From Kalaharituber pfeilii (taxonomy: Eukaryota > Ascomycota > Pezizomycetes > Pezizales > Pezizaceae), in NCBI GenBank assembly GCA_015179045.1, contig WHUZ01000103.1:62001-126000 (forward strand): a DNA stretch of 64,000 bases, in the 5' to 3' direction. Under the pieces are notes generated by a model. That model had not been told where the DNA came from, made no database searches, and worked only from the letters and a program-made list of their open reading frames with translations. This document shows, piece by piece, positions 44,691 to 53,746 of the stretch (position 1 is its first letter; each line of letters begins with the position of its first letter). The translations under genes and the position numbers were made by a program.

Positions 44691-44934
44691 GTAGCGGATG
44701 TAAGGTGATAGCTAGCTCGAAAACGGGTGGCGGATGTCATGTTTCGACCCGCAGTGTCTGTTGCGAAGCTAACTTTGTGCCCTTCGCACTCAAGTAAGCC
44801 ATCAACATCCCTTTACTTTCACTATTATCGGCTGCAGCGGCAATATGTGACTGGACAACATCAGCGACACGGCATATCTATTATTGAAGCTACCCCATGC
44901 AGCAAAATATAAGGTACATTTTGGAACGCTGCTT

Positions 44935-45534
44935 TTTTTTTTTTTTTTTTTTATCACATGACCCCGCATGCAGCTCTTCGCCATGGCAGGGCCCCTGGGT
45001 CTAAACCCTCAAAGCTCGGAGGCAGGCTTATCTAACTGCCCTTCCACCGCCTCCTCTACAAACGAAAATCTCACCCCCTCTCCACCACGCCTCCCCGTGG
45101 CACTGAAAATAGCTACATTAAGCCTCCGCCGCCACCTTCGAACAAACGAAAAAACGCCCCCTCCCCTTCTCATGTTCTGAGTGCCCTAAAAAACTCCTCC
45201 AGCGCGTCGACTTCCTCCCCGTTCTCCTGCCGTTCTACCCACTTCCTTCTGTCTATATCCAGCCACTCCCCCCAGCTTTCTGGATATATCACCTCTTCAC
45301 ACCTGAATGCCAGGTGGTCCGCCGTTTGTTTCAGCCCGCACCTACATACGCTCCCCTCCGCCGCTTTCCCTATTTTCACCTCCAACTCCTTACTCATCCG
45401 CTTCCCCGTTCTCAGTCTTGTGAGGTGGTAGCTGCTCCCCTGCTCCACCCCATCACCGCACCCCCTCCGAAGCCTGGCTTCCTTCTCTCCACTGCGCGCA
45501 GTCTCCTCCACCTCTGCCGCAGCCTCCCTTCGGT
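44935..45534 (-). pseudogene. Family-B LINE RNase H end, truncated
   Basis: SD-B counterpart of 21396-22010, with CRCGLKQTADHLAFRC. Cut at 45534 and joined to a plus-strand LINE. Confidence 0.75.
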
Positions 45535-45539
45535 GAGAG

Positions 45540-46025
45540 AACCCGAAGGGGCGACATCAATGTAGCAATAATGTGTGTTAAAAGCCACAAAAGGGTAAAA
45601 GGAAACACAGAGGCAGACAGGGCCGCCAAAACGGAGGTTCACCTCCCATACCAGGACGAGACCATTACCGAAGCAGGGATAAGACAGCTGTCCAGGACCT
45701 GGAGGGCCACAGAGAGAAACCGGTTAGAGTTGAGCTACAGACCACTCACACGACTGGGACGAAGAGTATCGACATTAGCTGGCATACTAGGAGGCAAGTC
45801 ACTAAGGAAATGGCTACACGACATGGGGAAAATTGACAGTCTGGAGTGCCGGTGGTGTGGGGAAGAGGAGGAGTCCACTACACATGTACTCACCAGGTGC
45901 AGGACATGGAAGAAAAAATGGCCGGGAGGAATGGCAGATCTGATTGCGCCACCCAAGAGCAACGACAGGGACTCACTGATCGAAATACGTGACCTCGCAT
46001 GTGGCTGTTCGCCATGGCAGGGCAT
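45540..46025 (+). pseudogene. LINE ORF2 C-terminal fragment
   Basis: Encodes KGNTEADRAAKTEVHLPYQD, GILGGKSLRKWLHDMG, IDSLECRWCGEEEESTTHVL and WPGGMADLIAPP, i.e. the RNase H end and Cys tail. The frame then runs into a degraded family-B tail (GTGGCTGTTCGCCATGG). Confidence 0.75.
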
Positions 46026-46134
46026 CAAACAGGCTCAGTGCGTATATAAGATAATTGAGTGCACGCGAGTATAGTGAGTATATTGAGCATGTTAAGCATA
46101 TTAAGCATGTTGAGTATGCCAGAAATGTGTACTA

Positions 46135-46460
46135 GACAGAAAAATAGGTATTTGGACAGGGGAGAAATGCATATTTATGCGCCATGCAGTATTCGGCAGA
46201 AACTAGCATATTTTCATATGGTTGGCTAGTGACAGCCCATACGTAAGACTAGTCCAAATTTTGATAGGGTGTCCAAATTTATTATGTAAGAGAGTATTTG
46301 GATAGCTGACGTGATGAAATTTGGACAGCTGACAGTGTGATTTTGGACTTTTACATCTATTCTTTACCGCCAAGCATACAAAAATATGCTAGTTCCCACC
46401 GAATATCGCATAGCGCATACTATGCAGCTATCCCCCTGTCCAAATACTTATTTTTCTGTC
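46135..46460. mobile_element. TA-target MITE, copy 2
   Basis: 326 bp, ends GACAGAAAAATAGGTATTTG and inverse, flanked by TA (46133-46134, 46461-46462). The centre is longer than in copy 1 and repeats GTCCAAATTT words. Confidence 0.8.
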
Positions 46461-46462
46461 TA

Positions 46463-47246
46463 GCAGGGTGCGTACATCATAGTGCAATGGCAGCAGCGCA
46501 ATGGCCACGCACTTTTGTAGTACAGTTTCATAGCATTTTTTACTCGGCAATTTAATGATTATGAAATAATCGAGTTGGCAAGTTGGAAACTAAATTCAAA
46601 TGTATTTTGGTATCTTGGCGTGCGGATAGCATCATGTTGCCGCTCAGACACAATTGGTCACCAGTAGTACAAAATTCTTTTTTTTTGCCGATGAAGCTGC
46701 TACTTAGCTTAAACAATGAGTTGCTTACTGAACCTAGTGAATTGTATAGTACATTTTCACTTACCTATTAGACCATCTACTATATCATTCAAGTTCCTCA
46801 AGTAGCAAGTTTAGTAGAGCACAACCCGATAACCTATAGTTTGTTCAGTATTAATATGGTAGTGCCAATGGAATAAAAGTGACTCTCACCTGTGCATTGT
46901 CAAGTTGCGGAGTTCTGAATGGGTGAAGGTGAGGAGGTAGTTTTAAGATAGATTTATCCTTTATTCAGGAGAATATTATAGAAGTCAAGTTATCTTTATT
47001 TTGATTAGTTTGATGGGACGACTTACTCAAGTTGGCAGAGATTTTGCACAGTTTTATTAAAAGTGCTGATTAGAAGCCACTTGTAGAGGTCATAGCTACA
47101 AAGTGTAGGAATTTATTGGCCCGATAACACAGTTTTAATAACAGTGCTGATTGGAAGCCACTTGTAGAGGTCATAGCTACAAAGTTATTGGCCCGATAAG
47201 AGAGGACGCGCAAGTTATTCTCGAATTTTTATCTCAGTACTATATA
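46463..47246 (-). repeat. Helitron-family 5' part
   Basis: Related to 9010-9680 and 33300-33840; ends at TATCTCAGTACTATATAGA. It separates the MITE from the gene, unlike SD-C copy 1. A ~60-bp internal direct repeat lies at 47060-47190 (GATTRGAAGCCACTTGTAGA). Confidence 0.5.
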
Positions 47247-47412
47247 GAAATACAGAAGATAGATATAGATAGAAGAAGAAGACAAAAGAAGAGGATGTAG
47301 ATAGAAGACAGAAGAAAATAGAAACCGTCACCAGGGTCAAAAAAACAAGACATGGTATTGAGGCCACTTTAAAATTGCATGTGCATAAACCGCCTCACAG
47401 GGGTACATTGAC

Positions 47413-47433
47413 TTGGCTGGAGGCCTGGCACAC
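47413..47433 (+). promoter_or_regulatory. Conserved upstream block, copy 3
   Basis: TGGCTGGAGGCCTGGCACAC, 154 bases before the ATG at 47587. See 17603-17623. Confidence 0.5.
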
Positions 47434-47586
47434 AACTAGTCGATCGATTCTTCGACCGCGTGCGAAAATGTAAGTCGAATTTCTCTTCATTTATTTACAG
47501 CGAACTCAAATTCCACATATATCGAGCTCCACAACCATACAATCTAGCACCACTAAATTCATCCAGGTCCTTCTCCTGCAGGTGTT

Positions 47587-48928
47587 ATGTTGGAATCCCA
47601 ACTAAAACTTCAACAACGCGATCGAGATCTGATGCCGGAAGCGGACGACCTTCTGACTGACGACACGTTGGACCGCTTGTGGGAATGGTTCTGCATGGCG
47701 AATAATGAAAAATTTCAGCCCCAGCTGATTTTCGCCAAACTTATTAACGGGGTAAAATAACGCTTAATCTCTACCGGTGTGTTTTCAAGTACATCTTACC
47801 TAACTGATAGTATAGGCTCGAAAACCATATCGTGATAACCGGTGGGTTCCGCATGGGTATAGCGTGGTCACTCCAGGTACCTCTGCCTACGCGCCAAGCG
47901 AATTCGCAGTGACTGCAGAACCTGCTGAAGTACATGAGCCGCCGGACAGTAGAGACGAAACTGTCGCCACAGAAACATTACAAACAAAGCTCGCGACTGC
48001 GGAGGATTCATTGCAAACGAAGCAATCGATTATCAACCAAATGGAGGATGCGCTGCAGTCGAAGCAAACACTCATTAATCAGTTGGAAGATGACTTAAAA
48101 AAGAAGCAAAGGGTCATATATCAATTGGAGAAACGGGTCAAGAAAATGGATCAAGAGCAAGAGGAGAGCAGGCGGATTATAGAAAAGGAGCGGGTGCAAT
48201 TGGAGCTAGATTGCCGGAAGAGGGATCAGGAGCACCGGGAACATATGGAAACAATGCAAGAGGAGAGGAGACAAATAGAACTGAAGTTCAATGAGATGAC
48301 TCAAGAATACCACCGGTACCAAAGAAAGGCTGAGGAAGAGAAGAGAAAAATAGAGGTTGACCTAAAGGACATGGAACAGGAGCACAGACAGTATAAGGGC
48401 AGCGTGGAAGCTGAGAAAATTCAATTGGGGATGGAGCTGAAGTATATAGAGCGAGCGCAGCGGGAATATAAAGCAGAGATGGAACGTGAGAAGGCACAAC
48501 TGGAGCGGGATCTCGACACAATCACAGCAAAGCACGATAGTTGCGGACCAACGCAGGTTATTTTAAGATCAGTGCACTTCGGAACTTTTATATCCGTCGC
48601 AAATGGGAACGTAACGGCTACGAGCGAAACAGGTGAAGTGGAGACATTCAAACTCCTGAAGCACCCAAATGGTACAGTTTCATTCCAGACTAACAGTTTC
48701 CCAATTAATTACCTGCGCGCCGGACCTGAGGTAACGCTTAGTCCCTCTTGCGGTAATATGGAGAGATTTTGGCTCCGTGGTGGCTCAGGCAATGGAAGCG
48801 TATTTATTGAGGCAGTGGCTTTCCCGGGTCTCTTGGATTGTGAATCTCGCGTTAGGGTTAGAAGGACTGCGTCCGCGAAGCAGTTGTTTCATCTTGTTTT
48901 CACAAGCATACCACTCTGCCTGAACTAA
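47587..48928 (+). CDS. Coiled-coil protein with beta-trefoil-like C-terminus, 425 aa (member 3)
   Basis: Exons 47587-47751 and 47816-48928, with a 64-bp phase-0 intron (GTAAAA...CTAACTGATAGTATAG). Splicing joins KLING to ARKPYRDNRW, matching member 1. Residues 1-85: LMPEADD, LDRLWEWFCMANN, LIFAKLING, GTSAYAPSEF. Residues ~104-297: a long coiled coil that begins with 14-residue units (EDSLQTKQSIINQM, EDALQSKQTLINQL, EDDLKKKQRVIYQL), then charged heptads rich in Glu/Lys/Arg. Residues ~299-395: FGTFISVANGNVTATS, ETFKLLKHPNGTVSFQTN, SCGNMERFWLRGG, IEAVAFPG, like two fascin-type beta-trefoil units. The coil is ~90 residues longer than in member 1. No signal peptide, membrane segment or enzyme motif. 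Function unknown; a cytoplasmic scaffold is possible. Confidence 0.78.
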
Positions 48929-48943
48929 CAAGATGTATCAGGA

Positions 48944-48999
48944 TTTTTTTTTATATATATATCGTTACTCGCGTGCCGCCCTTAGGGCTATGGTGGGGT
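48944..48999 (-). mobile_element. Short family-A LINE tail insertion
   Basis: T run, ATCGTTACTCGCGTGCCGCC, CTTAGGGCTATGG. Flanked by ATGTATCAGGA / ATGTATCGGGA. The empty site in SD-C copy 1 is near 36698. Confidence 0.85.
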
Positions 49000-49134
49000 A
49001 TGTATCGGGAAATTTTGTGCCGGAAAGGCGACAGTGAATACAAGTACACTTGGCTGCTGTACTGTGCTCATCCTCCACTGCCCCGTCCCCAGTCTCATCA
49101 TCGCCCCTGCTAGTTTTCTTACCTTCTCCACCCT

Positions 49135-49192
49135 TTTTTTTTTTTTTTTTGTATCACGTAACCCCGCGTACAGCTGTCCGCCATGGCAGGGC
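49135..49192 (-). mobile_element. Short family-B LINE tail insertion
   Basis: Poly(T), GTATCACGTAACCCCGCGTA, GCCATGGCAGGGC. Perfect duplication ACCTTCTCCACCCT (49121-49134, 49193-49206). Confidence 0.88.
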
Positions 49193-49921
49193 ACCTTCTC
49201 CACCCTGACCTTCTAGTGGAAATCGAAGCTGAGTGTTGAGTCGAATATAACTCTCATCCATCTGACTCATGCCACATCTTTTCTTCTTCTTTTCCCCTTT
49301 CCAAACACGATATGTTCATATTTTGCTGGTTCTAGGGGTATGTCATGCTCCTCCGCCACTCTCTCTGCTATGTTCTAGATCTTCGTTTGCAGTCTCTCCA
49401 TGTCTTTTGCTTCTTCCCACTCCCACATGGTGAGATTGATATCGTGTATGTTGGACGGGACCTCGCTCTCCATCTCTGGAATTTCTGTGTTCAACTCCTT
49501 CCAGTTTCTCTAGCATCGGCGCAAGCCATATCAAAAAGATTACTGGGGATAGAGGTGATCCTTGTGGGGCCCCTACATTCACTCGTCACCTCCCCGCACC
49601 TTCCTATCCCACTCTACCGTGAACTCACTTTTCTTGAAGAATCCCCTTAACCATCCTACCCATCTCACTACCTTAGGGTCCTTCCATACTCTCTCCAGCA
49701 CCTTCTCCCCCCACACGTTATTGAACCCCTCTCGTACATCATCCAAACTCCACAATGCACCCCCTCCCTATTCCAGGTATCTTTGAGTCTTGGTCACGGC
49801 CCTCATCATTGCCTCTGCTGCATTCCTCCCCTTTTAACCCCCAAATTGGCGTCAGTTAAACAATCCTCCCACCTCCTGAAGCTCCCTCACCACCAACTTC
49901 TCCCCCACCTTCCATGCAGTT

Positions 49922-50024
49922 AGTGACGCAGTTGTTAAGTTTTCCTTTTAAATAAACCCTCGCCATAGCCCATAGGGCGGTATGCGAGTATTGGTATTAA
50001 AAAAAAAAAAAAAAAAAAAAAAAA
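49922..50024 (+). mobile_element. 103-bp family-A LINE tail
   Basis: Flanked by the perfect duplication TCCATGCAGTT (49911-49921, 50025-50035). Tail CATAGCCCATAGGGCGGTAT, poly(A). Confidence 0.88.
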
Positions 50025-50210
50025 TCCATGCAGTTGATGAGATTGATAGGTCACCACCCCTTCACCTGGCTCTTGTCCTTCCCCGATTTCGGGATCATCA
50101 CAACCTTACTCAACTGCCATTCGTCTGGTCTCCTTCCCCTCTCCATTTCTCTGGCTAGTTGCTCGCCCAGTATCTCTCCCAGTAGTGTCTTCATCACAAG
50201 TGATACCGTG

Positions 50211-50576
50211 TAGTGAGCGGCACGAGCTAGCTCGAGCCGAGCTGGAGGGTGAGCTCGAGCCAGCTCGTGAGTAAGTGAGCTCGGCTCGAGCTGGCTCGAG
50301 CTGGCGTGGCATGAGCTCGAGCCTGGATCATAATATTGACAAACTAAACTAAACTAAGCTAAATTTTCATCTTTCTCACTACTATCAGCTAAATTGTGCA
50401 TTTCGAAGTTGTTGGTAGGTCAGAATGAGCTCCAAGTCTCTAATTATTACTATAGTAGGTATTTACAGTTTATGAAACCTTGCACTGGCTAAGCATTTTA
50501 GCGAGCTGTCAAGAAAAACACAAGCATGATCTTGGCTCGTTTGAGCTCGAGCTGGCTCGGCTCGTGCCGCTCACTA
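50211..50576 (+). mobile_element. hAT-type MITE, copy 5
   Basis: 366 bp. Flanks GTGATACCGTG (left) and GTGATACGGTT (right) are near-copies, but the left has three bases between the 8-bp repeat and the terminus, so the duplication is imperfect. Confidence 0.88.
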
Positions 50577-50842
50577 GTGATACGGTTTCTGCGATGATGT
50601 AGTGAATAGAGGGTGTAGCTTAGGACAACGCTTGGTGTTTGACCTTCGCGAGGGCAGCTCTTGTTGGCCCTTCTTATAGCCCATCCTGCGTGCCTACTGT
50701 ATATTGTGATTGCTATCTATGCTACCTTAACATCCCTCCAGCAGCTTTAGCAGTTCACGTAACTCCGTCAACAGTTATCCCATAGCTCCGGTACAGCTAC
50801 AGCTATCCCCATAGCTCCGGTGCGGCTATACCTATCTCCATA

Positions 50843-50900
50843 ACGCCATAGCCCTTAGGGCGGTATGCGAGTAATGATATAAAAAAAAAAAAAAAAAAAA
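50843..50900 (+). mobile_element. Short family-A LINE tail insertion
   Basis: ACGCCATAGCCCTTAGGGCG, GTATGCGAGTAATGATAT, poly(A). Perfect 14-bp duplication TACCTATCTCCATA (50829-50842, 50901-50914). Confidence 0.9.
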
Positions 50901-51606
50901 TACCTATCTCCATACCTCCGGCCCTGACTGTTTCTCCGAGGTGTGGCTGTTCTTCTGGAATCTCCGGCCCGTGCCCGAGGCACTGTCTTACCGCTCTGAC
51001 CATACCGGCATTCCTTGTGATACACATCCGTGCCCAACACATGTTTCATTGCCAGCCTGTAGCTATCAGTTGATCAGGCCGAATCGTCACTATCAGTTTT
51101 ACAGGTCAATGTGGGTGGATATCCCCTTCGCGGGCAGGCCCTGACAACAAGCTTCAAGAGCTTGTATGACACGCCATCCGTTCCCAGCGCTGATACGTTG
51201 CTTGTCCCCTTCAAGGCCTCCCGTAGTTTCTCCACCAGCTCCTCCCTCCCATATCCGGGCCCTCCATTTTCTCCCAAGTGCTCTTCTTCTTCCTTCTCCT
51301 CCTCTCTCCATTCATAACATTCAGAGTTCCTTCGGATCAGCGCTTGACACTTCTCCTGGTCACTCCGCAACGCCTCTCCCCGCCTCTCCGTTCAACCTCC
51401 CATCGTCCCTTCAGTTTCCATGGGTCCTTTGCCACTCTCGCGACCACCCATGGCCTTTCTCCCCCATTTCATCGGCGATAGCCCTCCAGCACGTTTCCTT
51501 CTCCTTCCTTACGTTCGCCTTGAGGGTCCTCCTCGCTTCCCTCCAGTTCCTGTATCTTTCTGGGTCCATCCTCCTGGTCTCCTCTCCCACGCACCCCCGC
51601 CCCCCT

Positions 51607-51662
51607 CGCCCTGCCATGGCGAACAGCTGCAAGCGGGGTGACGTGATATTAAAAAAAAAAAA
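51607..51662 (+). mobile_element. Short family-B LINE tail insertion
   Basis: CGCCCTGCCATGGCGAACAG, GCAAGCGGGGTGACGTGATA, poly(A). Perfect duplication CGCCCCCCT (51598-51606, 51663-51671). Confidence 0.88.
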
Positions 51663-51825
51663 CGCCCCCCTGCCTTCCGCCGACCATTTCTTCCTCAGGT
51701 CCATCAGCTTCCGCGACCACCACTTCTTACTGCGCCTGCACACTCTCGCCTCGCGGCTGTGTCGGTCCTTGAGGCTTAGCAGCTCCTCGTACGGGGTCTC
51801 ACCCGTCAGGCCCTCTACATACAAG

Positions 51826-52812
51826 ATAGGTGAGGAGGAGATCCCAGAATGCAGATGGTGCGGGGGATTTTTTTTTTTTTTTTTTTTTTTTTTATTTCAT
51901 TACTCGCATACCGCCTATCAGGCTACGGCGAGGAGTTAAGTACAGAATGTGTGAATCGCAGATGATAGATAAGAAAAGAGCGTAAAGGAAAAATAATGGT
52001 CGAATAAAAATCAGCTAACTCGCTGCCCAGTCCAGCACCTCGGCCAGTGTCATCCCCTTCTTCTCCCCTCTTCCTTCCCCTTCCCTTCCCTTTCTCCACT
52101 CCTATTGGCATCTTCAGCCCCGTCTCTCCTCCCGGTAGTCTCTTCTTCCACGCCTCGCACTCTCTCGATATATGTCTGTAATTCTCGAGGGCCTTTCCAC
52201 ACCACCTGCACTCCGGTGAATCCTCCTTCCCTATCTGGTGTCTCCATTGTCTCAATCCTTTGTCCCCCATGATGCCTGCGAGTGTGGCTACCCTCCTTCT
52301 GGTCCCCAGGTATTCGAGTGGCCTGTACGTCAGCTGTAGTCTCTTTCTCTCCACCCCTCTACTAGCCTTCGCCTCTTGTCGGATGCCCGCTTCTGTCACC
52401 GTCTCGTCCTGGTATTGTAGCGCCGTGGTTATTTTGGCCGCCATGTCCGCCTCGGTGTTACCGGGGAGCGAAGAGACGACAGGACACATCTGGAACGAAT
52501 GCAGAGTATGGAGACGAAGTGGCCAGGGCGAGCAGATGCAGTGAAAGGCCCGCCGAAGGCGGGAGAGGGTGAGAGAGATCCCTGGACCAAGATGCTGGAG
52601 TGGACGGGGCGATGAACCAACACTGCCGCGGTAACTTATGTCTCACTTTTCCCTCTTTTCTTATTCTCATATGTTGGCGATGAATTAGTGCTGGCGGAAC
52701 CGTTGGAAGCGGTGACCTTATATCTTATTTTTCTTCCCTTCCTTATTCTCTAATATAACTACCCTCGCCATAGACCATCGGGCGGCATGCGAGTAGTGGT
52801 ATTTTTTTTTTT
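51826..52812 (+). pseudogene. LINE 3' end with nested LINE
   Basis: Plus-strand LINE tail (IGEEEIPECRWCGG, then GHIWNECRVWRRSGQG) with 3' UTR and family-A tail at 52764-52803. Split at ~51865/52464 by a minus-strand LINE. Related to 24105-24545. Confidence 0.7.
51866..52463 (-). mobile_element. 5'-truncated family-A LINE, nested
   Basis: Minus strand: LPGNTEADMAAKITTALQYQ, GIMGDKGLRQWRHQIGKED, SPECRWCGKALENYRHIS, WKKRLPGG, then a tail with GCCTGATAGGC in place of GCCCATAGGGC. Poly(T) at the left end; target repeat only a few bases. Confidence 0.75.
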
Positions 52813-52861
52813 TTTTTTTATATATCACATGACCCCGCTTGTAGCTGTTCGCCATGGCAGG
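52804..52861 (-). mobile_element. Family-B tail inside a family-A tail
   Basis: Poly(T), ATATCACATGACCCCGCTTG, TGTTCGCCATGGCAGG. Perfect 15-bp duplication GCGAGTAGTGGTATT (52789-52803, 52862-52876), itself part of the family-A tail. Confidence 0.88.
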
Positions 52862-52876
52862 GCGAGTAGTGGTATT

Positions 52877-53404
52877 AAAAGCAAACAAGAAGAAAAAAAT
52901 ACGAATTGGAGTTGTTCTGGCCTACCGACGAACACTTGCGGCTCGCGAATAAGCCAGCCCACCCGCGAACACTTTTTTTTTACAAATACCACTAGGTACC
53001 TCTATGTGCTGCTAGTAATGAGTATATAGAAACGTTCCTCCACCAAGGATGATTGATAAGCCAGTTACTGTGTGCTTGCACAGCCCCATTTCCCGGTAAA
53101 TGTTGTTACTAGTATGCCTCCTAAGCTGCCAGCTCCTACCCACATGCTAAAAGATAATAAAGGCAACAAAATTGAAAATTTGCTGCGCTTCTACGACTGC
53201 TGTAGTTAAGAATATAGATTTGTTATCATAGCTCAATAATTATCAATAGAATAATGATAAGAAATTTAGTAAATAGACTTCTAGTATTCTTCTTACTCTA
53301 TTGAAATTTTGGAGTATTATGTTCCTAGGTGGAGATATCCGGATTCCTCCACCAGTTCTGATATTTTCTCGTGGTAGGTAACAAGGGTTACGTTGATGCC
53401 AAGA
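52877..53404. other. Unassigned spacer
   Basis: No gene recognised. AT-rich at 53140-53300. Confidence 0.3.
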
Positions 53405-53640
53405 ATTAAAATTTTGGTGGTTGTATTGCACCTATAGAATCCCTGCAAGCGCCAAGCATCCACTTTAAGCAAGTCGATGCTCTATCCCACTCGTACTGGC
53501 AGGACGTCAGCCATTTCCCTCCTACTCTCACTCTCTGTGGTATTGAATTTCCCTGAGCTCCCGGTATACTTTGCTCCTCTAGCTCTATCACAACTGAGCT
53601 GGTGATTATCTCCTCAACCCCCTCTATTACCTATCTAAGG
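53405..53640 (-). pseudogene. LINE ORF1 fragment
   Basis: Minus-strand match to the conserved ORF1 segment: ITSSVVIELEEQS, then QRVRVGGKWLTSCQYEWDR. No tail or target duplication seen. Confidence 0.6.
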
Positions 53641-53746
53641 CCCAAATCATGACTCATGTTCTGGCCCACTGATGAACATTGTGGCCCAAAAATTGCGGCA
53701 TATATATACATAGAGATACCTAGAGGTACATTCATGTTGGCCGCTA

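Larger units (their letters stand above)
39163..45534 (+). repeat. Segmental duplication SD-B, copy 2
   Basis: 39163-41213 and 44756-45534 match 19157-21211 and 21212-22010. The 3.5-kb interval between is absent from copy 1. It contains an R-C repeat copy at 39955-40640. Confidence 0.85.
46130..49200 (+). repeat. Segmental duplication SD-C, copy 2
   Basis: Counterpart of 34400-36930, in direct orientation about 12 kb away. Keeps an intact gene. Confidence 0.85.
49207..51825 (-). pseudogene. LINE ORF2 reverse transcriptase region, broken
   Basis: Minus-strand pieces of a Tad1-like ORF2. From 51825 down: linker (LRKKWSAEGRG; RNWREARRTLKANVRKEKET); start of RT (GTDGVSYKLLKL at about 51200); then, past unrelated DNA (~50580-51090), VMIPKSGKDKSQVKGW and PINLIN, and GAPQGSPLSPVIFLIW (RT motif, ~49490-49580). 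The expected catalytic F/Y-x-D-D reads NIHDINLT near 49440, so the active site is lost. Multiple stops and frameshifts. Insertions: tail elements at 49922, 50843 and 51607, and a hAT MITE at 50211. Confidence 0.75.
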
